DNA from: DASXTW01 sp046726275 | GTDB taxonomy: Bacteria; Actinomycetota; UBA4738 | Reading direction: 5' to 3' | Assembly: GCA_046726275.1 (NCBI GenBank) | Contig: JBKPAF010000035.1 | Span: 35,458-99,457, forward strand | DNA length: 64,000 nucleotides | Part shown: positions 51,113-58,870 of the stretch, one piece after another | How positions within the stretch are numbered: position 1 is the stretch's first letter | Layout: each line of letters begins with the position of its first letter | Made by a program: the position numbers and the translations under genes | The notes under the pieces: model-generated | The model's input: the letters and a program-made list of their open reading frames with translations, nothing else | What the model was told of the DNA's origin: nothing | Databases searched by the model: none

Positions 51113-51391
51113 TCAGGCGACGTGCCGGATCAGGCGGCGGCGCTGCTGCTCGGTGGTGCCGCCCCACACGCCGTACCGCTCGCCGTTCTGCACCGCCCAG
51201 GCCAGGCACATCTCCCGCACGGGGCAAACGCTGCAGTAGGACAAGGCGAGCCCGGCCTCCTCTTCAGTGGTGGGGAAGAAGACCTCCGGATCGAGGCCGT
51301 AGCACGCCGCTCGTTCCTGCCAATGGTCCGGCGGGCTCACCTGCTTGGGCAGGCTCTGGACGTCGATCTCCAGGTCCGGCATCGAGTCCAT
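51113..51391 (-). CDS. WhiB-family Fe-S transcriptional regulator
   Basis: A 92-residue actinobacterial regulator that binds a [4Fe-4S] cluster sensitive to oxygen or NO. The four cysteines are in place: AACYGLDPEVFFP (about residue 31), SYCSVCPVREMCLAWA (C-x-x-C-x5-C), followed by the basic/Gly motif YGVWGGTTEQQRRR. The ATG at 51391 is the most likely of two starts (the other at 51382). The 218-bp divergent upstream region contains a CAACG-TT-CGTTG inverted repeat at 51504-51515, which might be an operator. Confidence 0.94.
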   Translation of the reverse strand: MDSMPDLEIDVQSLPKQVSPPDHWQERAACYGLDPEVFFPTTEEEAGLALSYCSVCPVREMCLAWAVQNGERYGVWGGTTEQQRRRLIRHVA

Positions 51392-51609
51392 GCTAAGTGT
51401 TCGATCCGTCAAAGACCAGGCCCAATTTTCCGGGCTCCAGCTCGGATTCGGGTCTCTCCTTCCCCCTCCTGACGAAGCGGGCACCCGGCGCCATCCCGGC
51501 GCCCAACGTTCGTTGATACCCCCCCAACCCATCGCTATGCCTGAAAATCCGAGATCCATTCCCCGGTGGATCGAGCACGGACGACGCCTGTTCCTGGATA
51601 ATCTCCGCC

Positions 51610-52782
51610 TTGTCAGGGGAAAGGGGACCTCTGCAGGGGATTTCGGTCCTCGATCTGACCCGCCTGTTGCCGGGCGGCTACTGCACCCTCCTCCTCTCCG
51701 ACCTCGGGGCGGACGTGATCAAGGTGGAGGAGCCAGGACGCGGTGACTACGTCAGGTGGGCCCCCCCGGTGGTGGAGGGAGAGAGTTCGGCCCACCGCGC
51801 GCTGAACCGGGGAAAGCGATCGATGACCCTGAATCTGAAGGAGCGGGAAGGAACCGACCTCCTCCGACGGCTCGCTCGAGGAGCCGACGTCCTGGTGGAG
51901 AGCTTCAGGCCGGGCGTCCTGGATCGCCTCGGGGTCGGTTACGACGTGCTCGCCTCCGATAGCCCGGGCCTGGTGTACTGCGCGATCACCGGCTACGGGC
52001 AGGACGGCCCGTACCGGGATCGCGTGGGCCACGACATCAACTACGTCGGCTCCGGAGGTGTTCTATCCATCACCGGGCATCCTGCCGGCATGCCGGCGAT
52101 CCCCGGGGTGCAAGTGGGAGACCTGGGGGCGGGGACGCTCGCAGCAGTTGGCGTCCTGGCCGCCCTGTGGGAGCGGACGGAGACAGGAACGGGCCGTTTC
52201 GTCGACATCTCGATGCTCGACGCGGTGATCTCCTGGCTGGCCGTACCCGCCGCCGCGTACCTGGCCACGGGGGAGACCCCGATACCTGGCTCGGAGCCGC
52301 TCACGGGGGGATTGGCCTGTTACCGGGTCTATCGGACCCGAGACGGGCGCTTCCTCACGGTCGGCGCGCTCGAGGCCGGGTTCTGGCGAGAGCTCTGCGA
52401 GGCGTTGGGCTGTTCAGACCTGATCGATGACCAGTACGGCCCGCCGACCCGGCAGGCAGAGATGGCCGATCGCCTTCAGGCGATCTTCCTGAAGCGTGGC
52501 CGGGACGAATGGCTGCGAGACCTGGACGGCCGGGCGGTGTGTGTGGGCCCGGTGAACGACGTGGCCGAGGCTCTGGCGGACCCTCAGGTTTGGCACCGGG
52601 GCATGGTGGCCCAGATCGAAGGGACGGCCGTCGGTCCCGGCACGCCGATGAGGTTCTCAGGACGAAGACCGGGCGCGTACCGACCGGCACCGGGGCTGGG
52701 CGAGCACACCGCGGAGATCCTGGCCACGGTCAGAGTGGAAGAGGACGAGCTGTCGAGCCTGAGGGCCCGGGGGGTCGTCTGA
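51610..52782 (+). CDS. CaiB/BaiF-family CoA-transferase (alpha-methylacyl-CoA racemase-like)
   Basis: The 390 residues have the family III CoA-transferase/racemase signature: VLDLTRLLPGGYCTLLLSDL, VIKVEEPGRGDYVRW, the LVESFRPGVLDRLGV segment and the AMACR-like GHDINYVGSGGVLSITGHPA with the catalytic Asp/His region. It probably acts on 2-methylacyl-CoA esters, or moves CoA between acids. The start is TTG at 51610 with no clear Shine-Dalgarno sequence. The stop is immediately followed by the GTG of the glycosyltransferase. Confidence 0.85.
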   Translation: MSGERGPLQGISVLDLTRLLPGGYCTLLLSDLGADVIKVEEPGRGDYVRWAPPVVEGESSAHRALNRGKRSMTLNLKEREGTDLLRRLARGADVLVESFRPGVLDRLGVGYDVLASDSPGLVYCAITGYGQDGPYRDRVGHDINYVGSGGVLSITGHPAGMPAIPGVQVGDLGAGTLAAVGVLAALWERTETGTGRFVDISMLDAVISWLAVPAAAYLATGETPIPGSEPLTGGLACYRVYRTRDGRFLTVGALEAGFWRELCEALGCSDLIDDQYGPPTRQAEMADRLQAIFLKRGRDEWLRDLDGRAVCVGPVNDVAEALADPQVWHRGMVAQIEGTAVGPGTPMRFSGRRPGAYRPAPGLGEHTAEILATVRVEEDELSSLRARGVV

Positions 52783-53961
52783 GTGCCCGGGCAGCCCGGA
52801 TCGGCTCCCGGAAAGGTCGAGCCACAGACTCCGCCCGAGGTTCCCCGGGTTCTGGTGGTGACCAACGATTTCCCCCCGAGGGTCGGCGGGGTGCAGCAGT
52901 ACGTGTCGAACCTGGTCGGAAACCTTCCGCCGGATCGGATCGCCGTGGTGGCGCCGAACTGGTCCGGATGGCGAGAACACGATGTCGCCCAACCCTTCCC
53001 CGTCCATCGGTGGCCATCGACCTTCCTGTGGCCGACCGAGGAACTTCGGCGGAGGGTCCTCTCCGCGGCGAGGGAGCACGACTCCGAGGTCGTCCTGTTC
53101 GGCCACGGCTTCCCGTTGGCCCTGTTGGGGCCGGCACTGGCGGAGAAGGGTGTGCCGTACGTGGTCCTGACCCACGGTGCGGAGGTGTGGCTGGCACGGC
53201 TCCCCGGCCCGGCGCGGGCGATGCGGTGGGCCTTCACCCGGGCGAGTGAGGTGACCGCGATCAGCCAGTACACCGCGGCGGCGGTGAGGCGGGTCGTGCC
53301 GGCCGAGGTCCCGCTGACGCTGCTCTTCCCCGGTGTGGACGAGCGACGCTTCTCGCAGGATGTCGACGGGTCGTCCGTGAGGGACCGTCACGGCGTGGTG
53401 GACGGGATGATCCTCTGCGCCTCCCGGCTGGTCCCGAGGAAGGGCCAGGACGTTCTGATCGCCGGGATGGGACTGGTGCGGGATCTCGCTTCCGGCGCGA
53501 CCCTGGTCTTGGTCGGGGACGGTCCCGACCGTTCCCGGCTGGAGAAGCTCGCCCGGTCCGCACCCTCCGGCTCGGTGATCTTCGCCGGCCAGGTCGCGGA
53601 CGACGAGCTTCCCTCCTACTACGCGGCGTGCGACGTGTTCGCCATGCCGTGCCGATCCCGGTGGGGTGGGCTCGAGGTGGAGGGATTCGGGATCGTGTTC
53701 CTGGAAGCCGCCGCCTCGGGGAAACCCGTCGTGGCGGGACGGTCGGGGGGCGCCGCCGAGGCGATCATCGACCAGGAGACCGGGGTGCTCGTCGAGGCCA
53801 GAGAGCCGAAGGCAGTGGCCCTTGCCGTCGGGTCCATGCTCCGAGCCCCCCAGACCGCGTCGCGGATGGGGAGAGCCGGCCGACTCCGCGTGGAGCAGGC
53901 CTTCACGTGGAAGCGCCAGGCGGAGCGGCTAGTGGAGGTCCTGGCCCGAGCCGCGAGCTAG
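52783..53961 (+). CDS. GT4-family glycosyltransferase (PimB-like mannosyltransferase)
   Basis: Probably a GDP-mannose-dependent phosphatidylinositol mannosyltransferase acting at the inner face of the membrane. The 392 residues have the GT4 fold: VTNDFPPRVGGVQQYVSNLV near the start, the domain boundary TLLFPGVDERRF, ILCASRLVPRKGQDVLI (nucleotide site), GDGPDRSRLEKLA and the EX7E-like VEGFGIVFLEAAASGKPVVA. The GTG start directly follows the preceding stop. The 3' end overlaps the convergent glycosyltransferase by 33 bp. Confidence 0.88.
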   Translation: MPGQPGSAPGKVEPQTPPEVPRVLVVTNDFPPRVGGVQQYVSNLVGNLPPDRIAVVAPNWSGWREHDVAQPFPVHRWPSTFLWPTEELRRRVLSAAREHDSEVVLFGHGFPLALLGPALAEKGVPYVVLTHGAEVWLARLPGPARAMRWAFTRASEVTAISQYTAAAVRRVVPAEVPLTLLFPGVDERRFSQDVDGSSVRDRHGVVDGMILCASRLVPRKGQDVLIAGMGLVRDLASGATLVLVGDGPDRSRLEKLARSAPSGSVIFAGQVADDELPSYYAACDVFAMPCRSRWGGLEVEGFGIVFLEAAASGKPVVAGRSGGAAEAIIDQETGVLVEAREPKAVALAVGSMLRAPQTASRMGRAGRLRVEQAFTWKRQAERLVEVLARAAS

Positions 53962-55515
53962 GGGGATCCGATCGGCCGAGGGGACCCCAGAGACCTCCAG
54001 GAGGCGCTCGGCGCAGCGTTCCCAGGTCCACTCTCGGGCCACGAAACGGCTCACGGCCCCCTTCAGCTCGTGTCGCTCGTCGTCGGGGAGCCCCAGGAGT
54101 CGCTCCAGCCCCGCAGCGATCCGAGAGGCCGAGCCCGGGCCCGGATCGAACGTGAACAGGCCGGGGCGGTCCACCACCTCCTCGAGCGCGGCCCCCACCT
54201 CTGCCAGCCCGGAATGCCGGGCAACCAGGGGTAGCGCCCCTGCGGCGGCGGCCTCGGCGGCGACCATTCCGAAGGCCTCGTCGAGGACCGACGGGACCAC
54301 CAGGACGTCGAGGGCGGCCAGGGCTCCCGGGGCGTACCGGTGGTCGAGCCGTCCGGTGAACGTGACCCGGGATGCCAGGCCCTTCGCTCCGTGCGCTCCG
54401 GTGGGGACATCCACGGCCAGATCGGATGACCGGAGGAGCCAGGACAGTCCGGCAGTATCCGCGGCATCCAGGCAGTGCAGTAGGGCCGTAAGCCATTCCC
54501 GGAAGAGACCGAATCCAACCACCAGGGCCCTGGCCTCCGCGCGGAGGAGCGGAAGGGCGGAAAGGAACAGCTCGACGCCCTTCTGCGGGATGAGCTTGCC
54601 GAGATATCCGACCAGGGGGCCCTCGTAGTCGGCAAGCGACAGGAGTCGTTCGGCCGCGTCCGGGTCGGGAACCGACTGATCGTATCGACGGGCCAGCTCC
54701 GAAAGGGTCGCCGCGTCCCGGTCGGCCACGGCTCGTCGGACCACCCCGTCCATCTCCGAACGGCGCCCCCGCACTACGTCTGAGTCGGTCCGGAGCCGAT
54801 CGGCCGTCCATTGGAGGGCCTCCCGCCGGGGCCGGGGCACGAACGCCTCCACCTCGGCGCCGGGAGGAACCACGGTCGTCTTGCCGGCGGCCTCGGGAAC
54901 GAGTTCGACGGTCCGGGAAAGGACATCGGCGGTCCCCCCGACGACCGTCGTGGCCCCGGCCAATCCCTCGCGGGCAAGCTCCCGATACCTGGGCTGGAGC
55001 CTGATCGCGTATTCGAGGTCGCTTCCGTGGATCTTGGCCGTATACGAGCTGCCGACGAACGCCCTCGCCGCGATGACGGCTCCCGGAACGGCGTGGCCGG
55101 CGACGACAACGTCGGGGCCGAACCATGCGGAAGCTTCGCGAAGGGCGATCACGTTGCGCTCCAGATAGTCCCGCAGCTCCTCCTCGGTCAGGTCGGGGAA
55201 TCGCTTGACCTGGAACCGTTCGTACTCGTCGATCACGAACACAGGAAGGAGCGGTCCGACGTCCGGACGGAGAAGGACGGCTCGACCGGGACGACGAGGG
55301 AGAGGGCGACGCCGAGGGAACTCCACCAGTCGGGAGAGCCCTGAGGGACCGACAGTCCCCTCGGCGTCGAGGAATCCATATCTATCGGCATGGGGCTCCT
55401 GGCATACAAGGAGGACGTCATGTCCCCATCGCCGGAGCACGTCGGTGACCCTCGCGGTGTACACGTTGGAGCCCGAGCCCTCCAACAGCCATCCGTGCCA
55501 GAGCAGCACCCGCAT
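53929..55515 (-). CDS. GT4-family glycosyltransferase
   Basis: A long GT4 enzyme of 528 residues: N-terminal donor/acceptor domain MRVLLWHGWLLEGSGSNVYT, a region FVIDEYERFQVKRF, TAKIHGSDLEYAIRLQPRYR, the C-terminal half with YLGKLIPQKGVELFLSAL and DVLVVPSVLDEAFGMVAAEA (catalytic EX7E). The middle insertion with RGRRSEMDGVVRRAVADRDA is long for the family. The start at 55515 is 8 nt after TAGACT and has no Shine-Dalgarno sequence. Acceptor unknown. Confidence 0.85.
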   Translation of the reverse strand: MRVLLWHGWLLEGSGSNVYTARVTDVLRRWGHDVLLVCQEPHADRYGFLDAEGTVGPSGLSRLVEFPRRRPLPRRPGRAVLLRPDVGPLLPVFVIDEYERFQVKRFPDLTEEELRDYLERNVIALREASAWFGPDVVVAGHAVPGAVIAARAFVGSSYTAKIHGSDLEYAIRLQPRYRELAREGLAGATTVVGGTADVLSRTVELVPEAAGKTTVVPPGAEVEAFVPRPRREALQWTADRLRTDSDVVRGRRSEMDGVVRRAVADRDAATLSELARRYDQSVPDPDAAERLLSLADYEGPLVGYLGKLIPQKGVELFLSALPLLRAEARALVVGFGLFREWLTALLHCLDAADTAGLSWLLRSSDLAVDVPTGAHGAKGLASRVTFTGRLDHRYAPGALAALDVLVVPSVLDEAFGMVAAEAAAAGALPLVARHSGLAEVGAALEEVVDRPGLFTFDPGPGSASRIAAGLERLLGLPDDERHELKGAVSRFVAREWTWERCAERLLEVSGVPSADRIPLARGSGQDLH

Positions 55516-55523
55516 AGTGGCGG

Positions 55524-55529
55524 AGTCTA
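55524..55529 (-). promoter_or_regulatory. Predicted -10 element (TAGACT) of the GT4 gene
   Basis: TAGACT, spacer CCGCCACT (8 nt), then ATG at 55515; identical hexamer to that ahead of sufB, again leaderless. Confidence 0.45.
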
Positions 55530-55542
55530 GGCGGAGATGATC

Positions 55543-56289
55543 TCAGCGAGTCCGGCCCAGGGCTTCCAGGGTGGCCGGGAGCTCGGCGATGTGCTCGATC
55601 ACCGCGTCGGGCGCATAGTCCGGGTCGTCCTCCTGACGAAACTGCCGCGTGAGGATCGCTCGCATCCCCGCAGCCTGGGCCCCGCTCACGTCGTCGTACA
55701 GGCGGTCGCCGACGAACACGGTGACTCCCGGCTCGGCCTCCAGGCGACCCAGGGCCTCCTGGAAGATGCGGAGGTTCGGCTTTCGAACTCCCACCTCGCT
55801 GGAGAAGACCGTCGCGTCCAGGTATCGGCGGAGTCCCATGCGGTCGAGGTCCGCCCGCATGAGGTCCGCGCGGAGGGAGAGGTTGGAGACCAGCCCCATC
55901 CGATATCCAGACTCGCGAAGATGCTCCAGGGTCGCCAGCACCTGAGGGTCGACGGTGATGGAGTTGGAGTAGGCCGAGTGGTCGAGCGCGACGATGTGCT
56001 CGAGGACGTCGTCGGGAAGGTCGAACCCGATGCCCGAGAAGGCTTGCCGGAAGAGCTCAGCCTGGTCCACCTCCTCCATGCGGTGCTGTTCGTAGGATTC
56101 GGCGACCAGGCTGTCCACCCCGCCCGCGACCCGCTCCACGAGGTCGAGCAGCTCGGGGACCTCCATGTAGGCCACCGCCTCGACACGGTCGCGGATCTGC
56201 CGGTACGCCTCGTGCAGGGCTTCTTGGGTGCGCTGGAAGTCCACCAGGGTATGGCCGAAGTCGAACAGGATCGTCTGATCGGGCTCCAT
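55543..56289 (-). CDS. HAD-superfamily hydrolase
   Basis: The 248-residue phosphatase-like protein has HAD motif I ILFDFGHTLVDFQRT (Asp nucleophile; the second Asp is replaced by Gly-His, DFGHT rather than DxDGT), motif II LVSNLS, motif III VRKPNLRIF and motif IV VFVGDRLYDDVSGAQAAGM. The changed motif I is common in HAD groups with other activities. It is divergent from the SRPBCC gene, sharing a promoter core. Substrate unknown. Confidence 0.87.
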   Translation of the reverse strand: MEPDQTILFDFGHTLVDFQRTQEALHEAYRQIRDRVEAVAYMEVPELLDLVERVAGGVDSLVAESYEQHRMEEVDQAELFRQAFSGIGFDLPDDVLEHIVALDHSAYSNSITVDPQVLATLEHLRESGYRMGLVSNLSLRADLMRADLDRMGLRRYLDATVFSSEVGVRKPNLRIFQEALGRLEAEPGVTVFVGDRLYDDVSGAQAAGMRAILTRQFRQEDDPDYAPDAVIEHIAELPATLEALGRTR

Positions 56290-56297
56290 AGGGCCGG

Positions 56298-56307
56298 ATG
56301 CTACATT
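56298..56307. promoter_or_regulatory. Symmetric bidirectional promoter core (ATGCTACATT)
   Basis: Minus-strand TAGCAT (56298-56303) and plus-strand TACATT (56302-56307) share the central TA, each 8 nt from its start codon (HAD ATG, SRPBCC GTG). It has the same layout as the core between glxK and the MDMPI gene. Confidence 0.5.
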
Positions 56308-56315
56308 GCTGCCCC

Positions 56316-56756
56316 GTGGCAGAGCAGACCGAAGGCCAGATCCATATCGACGCCTCGCCCGAGACGGTGATGGCGGTGATCAGCGACTACGAGGCCTACC
56401 CAGAATGGGTGGACGGCATGAAGGGAGCGGTGGTCACCGCGAGGGATTCGAAGGGCCGCCCGAGCGAGGCGTCCTTCGAGGTGAGCCAGATGGGGGTGGG
56501 GGCGAAGTACACGCTCGCCTACACGTACGCGGCAGAGGACGCGGGGGTGTCGTGGACGACCACGGCCGCATCCGGCGCGGTGAAGGACATCAAAGGCGAA
56601 TACCGGCTCGAGCCGTCGGAGACCGGGACCACTGTCACGTACCGCACGACGATCGAACCCGCCATCCCCATGATGGGATTCATGAAGCGGCAGGCGGAGA
56701 AGATGATCATCGGGATCGCCCTGGAAGGGCTGAAGAAGCGCGTGGAAAGCCTCTGA
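56316..56756 (+). CDS. SRPBCC-superfamily (polyketide cyclase/START-like) protein
   Basis: The 146-residue protein has the helix-grip ligand-binding pattern: QIHIDASPETVMAVISDYEA at the start, YPEWVDGMKGAVV, VSWTTTAASGAVKDIKGEYR and the long C-terminal helix FMKRQAEKMIIGIALEGLKK. Such proteins bind hydrophobic ligands. I chose the GTG at 56316 because it is 8 nt from TACATT and gives a natural N terminus; an ATG at 56298 lies inside the promoter core. Confidence 0.8.
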   Translation: MAEQTEGQIHIDASPETVMAVISDYEAYPEWVDGMKGAVVTARDSKGRPSEASFEVSQMGVGAKYTLAYTYAAEDAGVSWTTTAASGAVKDIKGEYRLEPSETGTTVTYRTTIEPAIPMMGFMKRQAEKMIIGIALEGLKKRVESL

Positions 56757-56764
56757 GGTTGCGG

Positions 56765-57292
56765 TCAGCCTGAGAGCTCGACCCGGTAGCGGGCGAGCCT
56801 GAGGGGGAATCCACTGAAGTCCTCGGTCTTCTCCGTGCCATCGGCGGCCCACCCCGCGGCTTCGTAGAAGCGCCTGGTCTCCTGGTTGTCGGCCAGGACC
56901 CAGAGCGTCGCCCGGCGGAACCCGGACGCCTCGAGATGTTCCCTGGCATGGGCGAACAGAGCCCGCCCGACGCCGGTGCCCACGACCTCCGGCTGCACGT
57001 AGATGGCGTAGACCTCCCCGGTCCGTTCCTCCGCGTCCTCGTCCAGGCAGGGGCCGCAGTTGACGAAACCGATCACGGTGCCGGCACGATCCGCGACGAA
57101 CAGGGCCCATCCGGGCGCGCGGCGGGTGATGGCTCGGCGCCACCCGTCCTCCCGTCGCTCGACGGAGAGAGCGTCCAGCAGGCCCTCGTGGACCAGACCT
57201 CTGTACGCCCACCGCCAGTCGTCGACGTGGATCTTCGCGACGGCCGGGGCGTCGGATTCCGTGGCTCCCCTGATCACGAAGTCGCGCCCCAT
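56765..57292 (-). CDS. GNAT-family acetyltransferase
   Basis: The 175 residues give a single GNAT domain: IRGATESDAPAVAKIHVDDW at the start, VGFVNCGP-like strand (VIGFVNCGP), acetyl-CoA motif VQPEVVGTGVGRALFAHARE and the closing NQETRRFYEAAGWAADG. It resembles the RimI/YhbS-like groups. I chose the ATG at 57292; an extension to 57340 is less family-like. Target unknown. Confidence 0.85.
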   Translation of the reverse strand: MGRDFVIRGATESDAPAVAKIHVDDWRWAYRGLVHEGLLDALSVERREDGWRRAITRRAPGWALFVADRAGTVIGFVNCGPCLDEDAEERTGEVYAIYVQPEVVGTGVGRALFAHAREHLEASGFRRATLWVLADNQETRRFYEAAGWAADGTEKTEDFSGFPLRLARYRVELSG

Positions 57293-57357
57293 GGGGGGAT
57301 TGTCCTTCACCGGGAGGCGGTGGGCAGCTCGAGAAGGCAACCTCCGCGGCGTCCGGG

Positions 57358-57363
57358 TACCCT
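57358..57363 (+). promoter_or_regulatory. Predicted -10 element (TACCCT) of the ArsA-like gene
   Basis: TACCCT, spacer AGACCTCAC (9 nt), then GTG at 57373; no Shine-Dalgarno sequence. Confidence 0.4.
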
Positions 57364-57372
57364 AGACCTCAC

Positions 57373-58575
57373 GTGCGGATCCTGTTGTTCACCGGCAAAG
57401 GTGGAGTCGGAAAGACCACGGTGGCGGCGGCCACTGCGGTGAGGGCGGCTGCAGCCGGCAAGCGCACCCTGGTCATGAGCACGGATCCGGCGCACTCCCT
57501 GGCCGACTCGTTCGACGCTCCTCTGACCGCCCGCGCCCAGCCGGTCTCGGAGAACCTGTGGGCCGAGCAGATCGACGCCCAGGAGCGACTGGAAGCCAAC
57601 TGGCGGGACATCCAGGAGTTCGTCGTCTCGTTCCTGAACTGGGCGGGAGTCGACGCCATCGAGGCCGAGGAGCTGTCGCTGATCCCGGGCCTCGACGAGA
57701 TCTTCAGCCTGACGGACGTGAAGCATCATGTGGATTCGGGCCGGTACGACGTGCTGGTGGTGGATTGCGCGCCGACCGCCGAGACGCTGCGGCTGCTCTC
57801 CCTCCCCGAGGTGATGAACTGGTACATCGAGCGGATCTTCCCGGTCGAGCGCCGGGTGGTGAAGACGATCCGGCCCCTGCTCTCCCGCATCACCAGCATG
57901 CCCATCGCGGACGACAGGATCTTCGCGGCCGTGGAACGACTCCATCGCAATCTCGACGGCGTCCGCCAGCTCCTGGTGAACGATCGGATGTCCAGCGTGA
58001 GGCTCGTGGTGAATCCCGAGAAGATGGTCATCGCGGAGGCCCGGCGAACGTACACGTACCTCTCTCTGTTCGGGTACCGCGTCGACGCGGTCATCGTGAA
58101 CCGGATCATCCCGGACGAGGTGAACGACCCCTACTTCGGCAAGTGGAAGGACATCCAGGCCGAGCATCTGGTGACCGTGAGGGAGTCCTTTGAGCCGGTC
58201 CCGATCCTGACCGCCCGTCTGTTCGACCGGGAGATGGTCGGGACCCGCCTCCTGGCCGAGATGGGCGAGGAGGTGTACGGCGACCGGGTCGGTACGGAGA
58301 TCCTGCATCGGGAAGAGCCGCTTCGGGTCCGGAAGCGGGGCACCGCGTACGTGCTGTCCCTCCGGTTGCCGTTCGTCGAGAAGGCCGACCTGGACGTGTT
58401 CCGGAAGGGAGAGGAGCTGTATGTCCGGGTCGGGTCGTACAAGCGGAACCTGGTGCTTCCCCAGACTCTCCAGAGGCTCGAGGTGAAGGACGCGAGCTTC
58501 GTGGAGGATCGGCTCGAGGTCCGATTCAGCCGAGAGCCCACCGTGAGCCCAGCCGGCACGAGACAGGGAGGATGA
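57373..58575 (+). CDS. ArsA/GET3-family ATPase
   Basis: A 400-residue P-loop ATPase with deviant Walker A FTGKGGVGKTTVAAATA at the start (signature lysine KGGVGKT), switch I STDPAHSLADSF (DPAHS), switch II VVDCAPTAETLRLL and a C-terminal small beta-rich domain (LDVFRKGEELYVRVGSYKRN) like alpha-crystallin or ArsA-HSP20. In actinobacteria such genes are not linked to arsenic resistance, and the same holds here; there is no arsB or arsR. It precedes two conserved-type unknown genes by 1 bp. Confidence 0.92.
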   Translation: MRILLFTGKGGVGKTTVAAATAVRAAAAGKRTLVMSTDPAHSLADSFDAPLTARAQPVSENLWAEQIDAQERLEANWRDIQEFVVSFLNWAGVDAIEAEELSLIPGLDEIFSLTDVKHHVDSGRYDVLVVDCAPTAETLRLLSLPEVMNWYIERIFPVERRVVKTIRPLLSRITSMPIADDRIFAAVERLHRNLDGVRQLLVNDRMSSVRLVVNPEKMVIAEARRTYTYLSLFGYRVDAVIVNRIIPDEVNDPYFGKWKDIQAEHLVTVRESFEPVPILTARLFDREMVGTRLLAEMGEEVYGDRVGTEILHREEPLRVRKRGTAYVLSLRLPFVEKADLDVFRKGEELYVRVGSYKRNLVLPQTLQRLEVKDASFVEDRLEVRFSREPTVSPAGTRQGG

Positions 58576-58576
58576 G

Positions 58577-58843
58577 ATGGCAGAGGTCAAGGCGCCGCCG
58601 AAGGGGACCCGTTCACGCATTGGGGCGGAGGCTGCTTCGACGCCACCCCCGCCCATCTGCTCCGTAGCGTTCTGCCCCATCTGCACGGTGGTGACGGCTA
58701 TCGGCGAGGTCCGGCCGGACCTCATGGAGCACCTCCTGGTGGCGGGCCGAGAGGTCCTCCTCGGGTTACGAGCGTTGATCGACGCCCGGCTGGAGGGCTC
58801 CGGATCAGCCCCAACGAAGATGGAGCACCTGACGATCGGGTGA
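58577..58843 (+). CDS. Small CPIC-motif protein, ArsA-linked
   Basis: An 88-residue protein with two cysteine pairs near the middle: PPICSVAFCPICTVVTAIGE, followed by an amphipathic helix LMEHLLVAGREVLLGLRALI. The N terminus is basic and Pro-rich. It is 1 bp after the ArsA-like gene and 27 bp before the release-factor-like gene. I recall this gene order in other actinobacteria but cannot name the family. A metal- or ArsA-binding adaptor is conceivable (inference). Confidence 0.75.
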   Translation: MAEVKAPPKGTRSRIGAEAASTPPPPICSVAFCPICTVVTAIGEVRPDLMEHLLVAGREVLLGLRALIDARLEGSGSAPTKMEHLTIG

Positions 58844-58870
58844 AGCCGCAGGAAGGAGATGATCCGGCCC

